DNA from: Stichopus chloronotus
Lineage: Eukaryota; Echinodermata; Holothuroidea; Aspidochirotida; Stichopodidae
Direction of reading: 5' to 3'
Length of the DNA: 64,000 bases
NCBI GenBank assembly: GCA_021234535.1
Contig: CM037840.1
Location: 9,712,643-9,776,642 of the forward strand
Shown piece after piece: positions 50,106 through 60,900 of the stretch. Positions within the stretch are counted from its first letter, which is position 1. Every line of letters starts with the position of its first letter. Under the pieces are notes generated by a model, which saw only the letters and a program-made list of their open reading frames with translations, searched no databases and was not told where the DNA came from. A program made the translations under genes and the position numbers.

Positions 50106-50790
50106 TTCTTTCTTAATATTCATATTTTCCCCTGTTCCTAAGGATTTCACCCAGTACTTTGTGTTATATCTAATTTGAAGATCGAAAGATTAAACATATT
50201 ACGACTTTCTCATTCATACTTCGATAATTAGTTAAATAATCTAGTTACAGTGGCGTACCCAGGAATTTGTGAAGGGGGAGGCCGTAGCCTCTGGACGGAA
50301 TTACTGCAATTGAAAGATCCGAGCGTAGCGCCACGATCGGTTGGCGAGGAGCGCACAAGAAAGTTTTTGGATAGATATTCCCTCTAGTCTAGATCGCTGG
50401 AAATCGCCCTTCCCAGACTCTGCAAGAAGGCTCCCGGAAACGATATTTTCAGCAGTTTCTTGGGGTATTGATTACCCTCCTCTCGAACATTATTGGTGTA
50501 CTCTTATTGCATCACCTTGGGTATTTTATGAATGTTTTCCATAGCTAGAGCCACTGAACCCCCCCCCCCCCGGTCCCCCTTCATTCCTTGGGTTTGCCAT
50601 TGTGCGGTACTGCCGTTAGCAGTATCAACGAGTGACGCAGAACATGAAGGGGATTTTTTTAGGGGAAATGCCCTATATAACATGAATTTGTTGCATGTAC
50701 CCTTGGTGCAACATTTCCATCATTTTGAAATGACATACTTTTAAGTAGTGGAGATGACATACTGTGATATGACAGAGTAGTGGTTCTTAT

Positions 50791-50853
50791 GACCAAGTAG
50801 ACCGGTTTCTGCTCTCATACTCAAATGTGGAGGAGCGTCATCAGTAGTTAGCC
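50791..50853 (-). ncRNA. Type I hammerhead ribozyme motif in the 3' region of the Penelope-like element
   Basis: The minus strand reads, in order: stem I 5' arm GGCTAACTA, core CTGATGA (50844-50838), a stem II hairpin (GCTC pairing with GAGC), core GAAA (50809-50806), a stem III of self-complementary ACCGGT, C17 at 50800, then stem I 3' arm TACTTGGTC (50799-50791). The two stem I arms pair at eight of nine positions (one C/C mismatch, two G-U wobbles). Cleavage would fall between 50800 and 50799. The stem II closing position is C opposite A, which may weaken activity. Stem III has no loop, so it would need to form between two copies, as proposed for dimeric hammerheads. It lies about 90 nt downstream of the reverse transcriptase, where the 3' terminal repeat of a Penelope-like element is expected. 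Confidence 0.65.
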
Positions 50854-50940
50854 TTTTAATATTTTATATTTTAGGCATAAGTGTCGTAAAATTTTATTTT
50901 AGGAATGCGTGTTCTTTAGTGCACGTAAATGAGTATAAGC

Positions 50941-51840
50941 TCAGAGTGCAGCTATGAGCGCATTCAGTAGATCTTCGTGCGAGTCCTGACTGTCGAACGA
51001 TTCTTCATTACTTTGAAACCTTGATTTGACAAGTAAATCTTTTAGATTTGAGGCCCTTTTATAGGCAAGAAATGGTTCGTTCGGAAACAGCTTGGATAAA
51101 ATCGGATGCTCTGAAATTAAATACCAGTTTTTGCGAATCGCCTCTTTCAGGTGCTGGGTTTCGATATGGGGTGTATACGTCAGTTTGAAGACTAGAGGTG
51201 GTTCTCTTTCTTTGGGTTTGTTGGTAAGATAGTGCTCACGGATTTCGAAAGAAATGCCTCTAGCGGCCGTGGCAAATTCTACTTCCCCATAGTTTCGCAG
51301 CAGAAGTTTCTCTTTAAATTCATCTCTTTTATGGATGAAGTCGGTCTCATTGTTACAGAGACGTACATAACGCAGCACTTCTCCTTTAATAAAGCCTTTA
51401 AAGGTGGCAAGTGGATGTGCAGAGTTTGTATCGAGGTATTGATAAGTTCCCATACGTTTGTTGTAGATTTTCGTATCTAGGAAACCAGCAGAGTGAAACT
51501 TAGGACCTTTGAAGATTCTCAGATCTAGGTAGGTGACCTCCGAGTTAGAGATTTCTACTGTGAACTTGAGGAGATGATGAATTTCATTCATCCTCACCAC
51601 TAGTTTCTCGAGCTCTGTGGCTGTGCCATCATACAGCAAAAGGATGTCGTCTCTGTAACGAAGCCATTTTAGGATTTTAGGATCCGTTGGGATAATCTGT
51701 TTCTCCATTTTGTGCATAAATATATCACAGATTTCTGGTGAAGCTTGACTACCCATGGCGCAGCCAATTTTTTGGCGGTAAAACTTTTTATTAAACTCAA
51801 AGCAATTCCTTTTGAGGATGAGTTCAATTAGTTTTCGCAT
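50941..51840 (-). CDS. Penelope-like reverse transcriptase, 5'-truncated
   Basis: A 299-residue open frame that is the second half of a retroelement reverse transcriptase. It shows palm motif B (GCAMGSQASPE, residues 26-36), catalytic motif C as RYRDD (61-65; most families have YxDD), the VTYLDLRIF strand near 105, a thumb region (HPLATFKGFIKGEVLRYVRLC) and a linker with PHIETQHLKEAI and FLAYKRASNLKDLLV. This combination fits Penelope-like elements. Motif A and the rest of the fingers are missing, because the frame is closed by TGA about 30 nt upstream of the first Met. The frame ends soon after the linker (NALIAAL), with no GIY-YIG endonuclease domain visible in the 690 nt downstream. The ORF lies inside an hAT-like element and a hammerhead motif follows it. 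A dead 5'-truncated insertion most likely, although what remains is uninterrupted. Confidence 0.75.
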   Translation of the reverse strand: MRKLIELILKRNCFEFNKKFYRQKIGCAMGSQASPEICDIFMHKMEKQIIPTDPKILKWLRYRDDILLLYDGTATELEKLVVRMNEIHHLLKFTVEISNSEVTYLDLRIFKGPKFHSAGFLDTKIYNKRMGTYQYLDTNSAHPLATFKGFIKGEVLRYVRLCNNETDFIHKRDEFKEKLLLRNYGEVEFATAARGISFEIREHYLTNKPKEREPPLVFKLTYTPHIETQHLKEAIRKNWYLISEHPILSKLFPNEPFLAYKRASNLKDLLVKSRFQSNEESFDSQDSHEDLLNALIAAL

Positions 51841-52039
51841 GGAGGTGGGAGAAATTATCTTCCCTCAAGTTTACCTATATACATATAGTAGGCCTATATT
51901 GATACTAATCATGTCAATTCCCGCTTATTTCTGATATTTTCAGCAAGATATGCAGTATTTAAAAAAAATGGGGAATGTGAGGGTGGGGGGGGGGGCATGG
52001 CCCAATGACCTCCCACCTTTGTACGCTACTGTCTAGTTA

Positions 52040-55000
52040 AAGGTTGTGCGACATGTATGTAGAAATGAGCACCCTTCAATCAGACGCTGCTAAGTAAAAC
52101 CCTGAGTGAAAATACGTTGGAATTTTCATTTATATCTTTTACAGTTTATGAGGTATGTCTTTTCAAGTTACAAAATGCAAAACAAATGACGTGGAGTAGT
52201 GCACTGTGTCCGTATTAATTTTGTTAAGCTTATACATTTTGTCTCTTAATTTCTTAATTGCAATATTTTTGAAGAAGAAAATGCATGCTTCCAAAATAAA
52301 ACCCTCTGGGCATATCAAATTCTCAAATGTCCTTGAAATAAAGGTTACGTAAACAAAGGATTGACATAAGACATACCATAGGAGTCCATCTCTTGCATAC
52401 GTACAGTAGTCAATGTTTATTGATGATACAGCTGTGCGACACAATTTTTTCGGTAAATTGGTCAATCTTTGATTTTGATGGAATTTGTGGCTATTTTTTT
52501 CAATGCTTTTCGATGCTTAATGTACCCAATCATGCAAAATGTCTTTTTTCATACCAAACGACCTTTAAGATATTATGGTCTATATGATGTTTCGGTATTA
52601 ATGTTTGTTGTGACTGCAATTCCATTATACCGGATGAGCGAGAGCTTTCAAACCTTATGTGTTACAATGTAATCTCTTCTTTAACGACTTTTAAAAACCG
52701 GTCGGAAGATATAACATTCAGTGTGACGGCAAGCTTAAAGTGATGAGTTGTAGATAATTAGGCCTATAGCAACGAACATCTCGGGATGTCATATTTTCAT
52801 TCGAATTTGTAACTGTAACACCAACAATGTTAGAGACGGCCATTTTGTGATCCTACCTAGTGTCTATACGAAAATGAAAATTGTTGATAATTTTGTTGAG
52901 AAAGTAAGCGCTTTAAGTCCCATTTTGAACTATGCAAAGCTTCAAAAACCTTACCGTAATATCCACAAAGCAGGTAACTGCACGTATAGCCCGATAGTTT
53001 CAAATGAGTGTTTAATAAGTAAACTGATCCTACTCTCCTGCCTTGAGCTTTCTGTTTCCCAAAAAAGGTGTAACCACACATTTATGATAAGTATGCAATA
53101 TATACAGTGTATTTTCTCTGTGCTGTGGGAGTCTGGCTGGGTATTTCACGGTTACACGGTTCGTTGGTAACTGACAATGATACTGTAAGTATTTGATTGT
53201 CGTGTGAACAATAGTCGAATATATTTGATGCAATGTTGCGTATGCTGGCAACAAAAGCTATAAAAAGTCTTTTGTAAATAAGAAATCCAAGTTGTTCATA
53301 CGATCATTTTAACTGATAGCAATGGCAAAGGTCACTCGGTAGTGGGAAAACAGTCTCTGTCATTAAAGTGCCAAAATACATATGAAAATGATTACATATG
53401 AAAATGTAATAAATACATATGAAATTAAATACATATGAAAATAATTCTAACATGGATTAAAATAAATTTTGTCAGTTGTCATCCCACATGTAATTGAAAT
53501 ACATGAAAATGTCCTATTTAATCATAAAACCTCCATGATTTTATTTAACAAGCTTCAAAAACTCGCCAAGTGTTTGTCCTTTAAAAACAAATATTAAAGT
53601 TAATTTTTAATATTTTACATATGCATTTTATTTGTAAATCAATGTCACAAAGGTTGGGAGAATAGGTTCTAAGCTTGGGGACTTGAGAGGTTTTAACATA
53701 AATCTGTCTGGGACGATATGGGTGAACTTGCCTAGTATTTCAAATTTTAACATTATGCCCATACTCAACATAAAATCTGTTTTCCAATTTACATCTATTG
53801 GGCAATTATCGAAGAAAGAAAACGACTACACTTTGGAAGAAGAATTTTAATTACGGACGTGATAAGATCCGACCAATTTTAATTACATATATTGGAAATT
53901 GTTAATTCAAATCAATGCGTTGTGACGATCTACAGCAGATCTTGCCACTGAGTGCTATACTATCTGTTCAGATAAGCAATTTGTTACACAACAATGTACG
54001 CACAATCGAGATATAACACAGAAACAATTACCACTAGGTTCTTTAATCAAAGATAATTGATTGCAAGTCCTGTTGTCTGACGTTATTATTGTTTTCAATA
54101 GCATTCGGTCTTCGATAACCTTTCTTTAAATCTTAAGAAATGTAATTGCCAAAGTTACAGTGAGCGAAAGTAAAGACAACTGCATTGAAATTGTGCACAT
54201 TAATTTAGCAGGCTGTCACAAAGCAGGCGAATTAGAAAATACGTGAAAGTACAATAATTAATTTGGTATGTTAAAGAAAAAAATACACAAAATGCAAATG
54301 AAATGGGATGCTACGTCAACAGGTTTTGAGATACCTCGCGCAGTCAAGACAGTCTAAACGCGGTTGCCGTGGAGCGTAAAGGAATATTTTAGGCACTATA
54401 AACCGACAAAATGGCCGAAAAAGGCACTTCTTGGCCTGGGTGTCCTTCACTGTAGATACCCAGCATTGAGACAGGGATATCATGTTTGCAATTTTTCGAT
54501 TAATGAGAAAAACAACACAAAAATAGTAATTATGTAGATTGTTTGTATCTAGAACAATTCCACTAATAAAAGCGTGTTCTCTTTTTCCGCGGTGTCACGG
54601 TGCCGGTTAAAATCTTAAGGCAGGCGCCACGAAAAGGCCTTGCTTGAAGTGGAAAGTACTGAAAAAATGGTCAAAAACCTCCCAGATCACTAGAAATTGC
54701 TCTCCGAGACCACATCGTACGCTTTACCCCACCTCTTAAGAATAAGTACCTTAAAAACCTAACGTACCTTTAGTAACAACATTTTCCAAAATTTTTGAAA
54801 AAAATACGCCATTTATCACAAATCACAAATAAGGTGAAAAACGACATGAAGACAACAATTAATGTATAAATTTACTGATTTAAAGATTTTAAGGATTTTA
54901 CGTCAACTTGGTCCAACAGCTAGGTGCTCGTTGGTTGAAAGTTTGGGCAACTCATTATTCAATCCCCAGCCAACATATTGTCAACAATCACTTTAACTAC

Positions 55001-55404
55001 ATTTTCCAAACGCAAAATTGTGCCAACAGTTAGATCAAAATACCTTAATTATTCACCAGTAACGGCCCTGACGTTTACACAGTTCCTATTAACCTGTGAC
55101 AAGACTATTATAATCCCACAATATCTTAGATTAACCAACGTATGTAAAGATTTCTCTAAATTCACCTCAAAGAATCTTGCCATTGCTAGAAAATTGAGCA
55201 GAAAAGCATACAATTGTTTGATAATGCTAACATATTTAAAAATATGCTGAAAAGACTTATGTTCCAGTTGTCACGATAAGATAACTCCCTATCTAACTTT
55301 GCTGAATTGCGTGCTTCTTTTCAAATTGAAAACTTTCGTCTGAAAAACTGTTCTCCTTTACAGAAAGTCTGTCTTGCCTTGGCCGATTACTCCAAAGGGA
55401 TGCC
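52040..55404. other. No supported gene
   Basis: AT-rich; ORFs up to 107 codons without recognisable features. The ACATATGAAA cluster lies at 53378-53446. Confidence 0.5.
53378..53446. repeat. Four ACATATGAAA(A)T units
   Basis: ACATATGAAA occurs at 53378, 53394, 53415 and 53431, spaced by 16-21 bp of AT-rich sequence. Confidence 0.65.
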
Positions 55405-56335
55405 TTAACGCCTGTTTGTCGAAGTCACCTTTAAACCATACTCATACAACAATTCCATTGATGTTGATATCAAAATTTTATCATATCCATCCACTTCCAG
55501 GGCATCCAAGCACCAAGCGTTGCGAGCTACCTCTCTCGTTGCCAATACTCGTTGCCCATCTCGACTGTACTGTACCAGGATATATTTAAAATGATTTGAT
55601 ATAAAAGCAGTCCATAACATGTAAATCAGCTCGTTCTTATCGGTGCATACGCTTCGTGGTCGCCAGCTAACTCCACCGAGATCTGGGTTGGTGAATTCAT
55701 ACATTAGCTTACTCTCTGATCCCTCCATCCTGACTGCATGGGCTCTCTTACCACTGTAGTCACATATCAAAATGCTATCTCTGTTTACAGTGATATTACC
55801 CGATCTTTTGATTTCATCCGGTAGTCGAATAGTGTGACAGTAATTCAGTTGATCATCAAATACGTACATATATCTACTGTTGGTACCCACAATGATATGA
55901 TCGTTGACAGGGTCCGTAGTTATGCACCACACAGAAATGTTCGGTGGCCAGCTATCGACGACTTCGCTAATTATCTTCTTTCTGTATGAACCATCGAAGA
56001 CATTATATATACCGACTTCATCAGGGAAGCAAGCTGTTGCAACTTTAGATTCTGATAAATAGCAACAGTACCTGTATGGCCAAACGTCATTCTCTTTTAC
56101 TCTTTTTATGATATCCTGCCGTTGTATTTCTCCTTTCCGGTTGACGACAGTGATATGTGATTGGTCCTTGGATGCCTACACCAGTGACGACTATGTCACA
56201 CTCTCGTCTGCTCGTTATTTGACTGATACACCTCCCTTTGCCTTTGAATCTCTCTATCTCAACAACGGACTCTTCGTTTTCACTTAGAAAAACGCCTTCT
56301 TCTTCTACATCAATGTGGCAGATACTACTTGCCAT
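55405..56335 (-). pseudogene. T7: propeller-only TRIM-family remnant with one frameshift
   Basis: Only the C-terminal propeller-like domain is present (about 309 codons if the frameshift is bridged). An ATG at 56335 begins MASSICHIDVEEEGVF and runs into the first blade (SVVEIERFKGKG). A one-base gain near 56165-56172 shifts the frame after CDIVVTGVG. The remaining blades are open from there to the stop at 55405 and include YRYCCYLSESKVATAC, VGTNSRYMYVF and LLYEYGLKV. There is no RING, B-box or coiled coil upstream, and no long homology to the other loci beyond 56335. It could be an N-terminally truncated pseudogene or a separate propeller-only gene with a frame error. It is the most divergent copy in the cluster. 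Confidence 0.7.
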
Positions 56336-57660
56336 TGTTATTCCGACACGAAAATGAAACCATTTAAAGCGGTGTGCTGAAACAAACGTAGTTTTTAAAG
56401 GTTGCGTGACATGCTTCTAGAAAAGAGCACCCTTCATTTCGAAGCTGCAAAGTAAAACCAGCCGGTTCTCTTAGCAGATAGAATGCTGCGAGTAAACTAA
56501 GCACCCTTACACAGTGAAAACTTCTCTGAGTTAGTAAATTGTAACACGGCCAGGTTCTCTGTCAGAAAAGAGAATAGGGGCGCTCTTTTTGCTCTGATGA
56601 AAATTTGTCATGTTTTGGGGGGTACTAAGAGGTGGAGAGCGCCATTAGAGTTAAGTCTGCTGTGTTTTTCTCGTTTTTTTCTCTCCAGAAGGTTTTGTTT
56701 TGTCTTTTCTTGACCTTCGCATACTATATTTTCTTTTCCTTGAAGCTGTGGAGGAGAGAGAATATTGGTGAAAGATACATAAGTACACACTTGATTGGAA
56801 TTCATGCTTATGATACTTACTTAAGTCCCCTAACCCACTGCGTCACGAGTGCACATGGAAGATTAGGTTGTTCAAATTATTCAACCATCTTTACTCAAAG
56901 AGAACTCTTTGAGGGGTAAGGTTGGTGTCTTCTGCTAAGACAGGTCAATCGCAGAGCAATTCGTATCCCTTATTTGAACTAATTCAGAGACTGCTCTTTC
57001 ACTTCTCATAATCGGAAAGCTTGACATTGTTCTAGGCCTCATAGTTGAAAAGTTTAGTTATTTCAACGAAACCCAATTCAAGATCAAGTCTCTATGAATT
57101 TCTCACAGTACCCACCCATATACGGGGCGGTATGAAGTTCCAATATGACCAGCTTAGTGTTAGTGCGAAGTAGAAAGTTCCTTCCAACCACAACCTTGTT
57201 TAGCATTTTATGGCTTGTCGTCTGGTCACTTTAAAGAGTGATACATATGTTACTTCTTCCCTAAAAGCTATATTACATCAGCTTATCTATTGATATACTG
57301 CTAAGGTACACCATATAGTTTACAACGTACACGTTGGCTTATAAATTTGTTTCGTGGACTTTGGTAATGTGACCTGAACGAGCAACCGCGCTCTCACTGT
57401 AAACAATATATCTGTAATCTTTAGAGGAGAGATGTAAATATTTAGTTGTATTCATGTCTAGTTTTAAGTACCATATTTAAAACAGACGTTCACCGTGTGA
57501 TGTGTAGAAGAAAAATATACGATAAAAAATATGTACAAGAAGCAAATGGTGGAGTCTTAACTTGTCTACGAGTAGGAAACACAAATGCATTACTAAAAAT
57601 TCCATAAGATTTTTATCAGATTAGAAAATGTGTATATTTACAATGTGTGTGTTTTTCTAA
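56336..57660. other. No supported gene upstream of T7
   Basis: Overlapping sense/antisense ORFs near 56608-56919 only, with no RING, B-box or coiled-coil remnant belonging to T7. Confidence 0.5.
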
Positions 57661-57772
57661 CATCGACCTCTTTTGAAAGAAACGTCTGTTCTATCACCAC
57701 ATTCATCATTGCATGTAAACCCATCTATTTCCTCTTTATTTTCCTCTGATCTCGTTTATCTTGCATCTATAG

Positions 57773-57951
57773 AATTTGAACGGATACTTACACTCATTGC
57801 CCAGTCGCATTTACCTGAGGTCATGGTACAGCTAATAGTCACATTGAAGAGGGATATTATCAAATGGAGTAGGACAAACAGAAATTCCTCAGATAGAGCA
57901 TGCCCTGCTGATGAAAATTTGCCGGTTGGCATTTTGGACAGAATTAAGTAG
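57773..57951 (+). CDS. Candidate terminal coding exon with splice acceptor
   Basis: A pyrimidine-rich tract (57725-57770) ends in ATAG, followed by a frame reading FERILTLIAQSHLPEVMVQL, then IVTLKRDIIKWSRTNRN and DENLPVGILDRIK before TAG at 57949-57951. The amphipathic leucine pattern looks protein-like. The upstream exon is not identified and the family is not recognised. Confidence 0.3.
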
Positions 57952-60900
57952 TTTTGTTTTCCCTTTTTTCTTACCTCAGTTTCAGTAATTGTAGTATATC
58001 AGAAATATCTGTTAGATCATTAAGGTACATTCTACACAGTCAAGGCACGTACAGGTAATGTTTATTTGCCACTATACTAGCAAGTTACTCATGAAGCTAT
58101 CCTGTTATTTAGAGACACTACTAATTACCTGAGAAGATTTGGACCATTATCATGACGACTTCTAGAGAACGTAGTCAATATACCAGCATTGTTCTTTATT
58201 TTTTTCTTTGTCGTTTGATTTACTCACCTTTTCGTCACTTGGTTGTCTTCCTGGCTATAAGTTGAATCCTACTTCTCTCTTTCTCAGATTTAATACGATA
58301 TCGCTGTTTAAACGTAAAATCCTTTTGCACCTAATTAATTAGATGTATGGCAGACCAACGCGTCTGGTACGCTATTTCACTATACAGCCACGTCTCGACT
58401 TTTCGTTACGTCAGTGGTTGCCAAGGTTCAGCAGTTTAAAAAAATGGACTTTGTTCAACCCCTTTTTTGACAAATTAACACAACACCAATGTAAATGATT
58501 GTCGAAAGACTGTATGCTGTTTGAAACCACATTGCCAGGCATCTGGTCTGCTTGAAACGATAGTGTAAAATCTGTTCATGTTAGTAGTTTGCGAATGATT
58601 AAAAAGTATCCATATAGGAGGGTAGAAAAGCACACGGGATTTTATTAGCAATCCCGAGATATCATTGCGTAAACATGCTTCTGCAGCGACACATCAGGCG
58701 CTATTTTGATAATGCAAACCTATTGAAATCATTTAAGTTGCTCATCTGCCGCTTACCCCTTACGTGGATAAATTTGCCTTCTGTGGCAAATTAGCCCTCT
58801 TGAAAATTGCTAAATCATAGCCTGCCAGTTTGATAGTACTTTGATTTCATTGGGGCATCATTTAACTTTCTATAAACACAAAAGATTAAATGAAATAATT
58901 TACCTACTTCATTTAAGGAAAACGATATCGATTTTGATCTTTCAAGTTTTGAGCATCAAATACTCACTTTTAGTGTAGGCATGTACAGGAAAAAGGTAGA
59001 GCTTTGAGTCATACGTACCCCCTCCACTACCAACATAACTGTATCTTTCAGCAGAGAGACTCCGACTGATGGTACGCTCATCCGTTTTATGACTAGCTTG
59101 GATTTGCTAGTTTGTTGTGACGCAATGGGTCTTTTATGAAACCACGTCACAAAAGGCCGGAAATGGTGCACACAATTAGTGTTACCGTACCGTGTGGGAA
59201 TTCTGAATTTCACTCGTGATTTGTTTTACAGATGTCTCATTTTGTCACGACCGTCATGAACCGACGGTCGCGTGGGTTCTCTCACTAATGCACTGGCTGA
59301 ATTCGTGGATTATACACATGTGCTAGTAGGGTTCGCGCGTGCTGCATTGTTAATTAGGGTTCACGAAGTAAACAACTTTTCTTCCCGTCGCAGCAAATGG
59401 AAACGACCAAGCCTTAATTAGCTGATAGCGTGAATTTTAATATTTATCAATTAATACTTTTGTTTCCCTTCTGCCATATGTTGAAAGGGTGTGGATTTCC
59501 TTAAAACAGTCAATGACACTTTTTAAAATCCCTAAAGCTCATAGTTATTTACCTTCCCTGTGTTTTTCTCACCCTTTTCAAAAGATTTTGTGTTGTCTAA
59601 AAGTGGTCCGTAAAGATCAGTATGTAAAAACATTGATTCCTCGGCGGGCTGACGCCATATGCACGACTTCACAATATCGACAGAAACTAAGAACTGTTGT
59701 TAGCAGGAGATATTGGAAAATATGTTAGACAGATTGGGTAATGGCGGATACTAGTTAATGTAATCATACAAACTTTGAAAACTTTCCCCCATCAGGATTT
59801 TTTTTTTCGTATTTGGATATGTTACATAATAGAGTTTCCTTAAACCAATGTAATTTAAATTATTTCTGTTGACTTTTACCAGGTCAAGCCGTCGTCTGAC
59901 CTGACTATTAAACGAACCGTTAATCGGTCTACGACAAATGTAAAGATCAGTAGGGAAGGGATTCAATGGCTTCGACTCATGCTCGGTCTTTTATTGTCCT
60001 TTTTTTTCTGCTTCGAGTTCCGTCGAATTTGCCTACCTTCCTGTAATCGAAAAATATGAGGAAGAAGTCCGACTGAAGCAAAGATGATTAAGAGGCTCCT
60101 TGTTTTGTACTATGGAGACAGGAAATAAGGTAACTATACTAAAGCTTCACGACTAGTGAGGACACAGTACCAGCCGAGTAGTACAGAACTTCCAAGCTAG
60201 GCGTTGATAGGTTTCTACATACACGGTGCAATGTCGTTGTTAGAACAATTTCGGTAAAGTTACTGCAAGACAAAGCATAAAGGCAAATGAAAATTGAAGA
60301 AATTTGCAAAGTCGGAGCTGAGGTGACTATGAAGCTGTTCTCCAAGGACTTCAAATGTGACTGCCGTGTAAGCTGTACGAAGTCGGTCATAACGGTTACG
60401 TGTTGTTAGTTCGTGGACTGACGAATTACTTGTGACGTTGTGTCAGGGTCGAAGCAGTCGTTACTATTAAATTATCCTAGGGCATGTGGTACTTTTAATA
60501 CTAGGAGTCGTCCCCCCCCCCCCCGCCCCACCAATCACGCAGAAATGAACTGCAACTAAGAATATCTTACTAACTTACATCTCGACTGAAAATGTTAGAA
60601 GTAATTGCATACGTACATTTTTGGATTGCTCGATCAAACTGCAACTTGTTTTGGAAATATCTCAAATTAAAACGTCGAATAATTCAAACTCACACAGACA
60701 CACCCACGTAGACACACATACACACATCTTCACACATTTTGACCTCTACCCTAATGGGGGGGGGGGTTCCAGGTCACCATAAGTACCACGCCAGGTTAGA
60801 CTCCCTGTGATTCATATTAACCGTACATAATACTACCATGGCAACTGTTGCTATGGCAACTTAAAGAGCCATACTACATTCTTCCTCCCAAAGCAACTAC

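Larger units (their letters stand above)
50248..52031. mobile_element. hAT-like element with 8-bp target duplication, enclosing a Penelope-like insertion
   Basis: The left end is CAGTGGCGTACCCAGG and the right end, reverse-complemented, is CAGTAGCGTACAAAGG: inverted termini matching at 10 of the first 11 bases. The element is flanked by perfect 8-bp direct repeats TCTAGTTA (50240-50247 and 52032-52039). An 8-bp duplication and CAGTG-type termini are typical of the hAT superfamily. No transposase frame is present, so it is non-autonomous. The interior carries the reverse transcriptase fragment and hammerhead, presumably a second element that landed inside. Confidence 0.75.

Noticed and set aside
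54900..54975. Possible tRNA/SINE promoter boxes
   Set aside because: The B-box-like ATTCAATCCCC has no matching A box at proper spacing.
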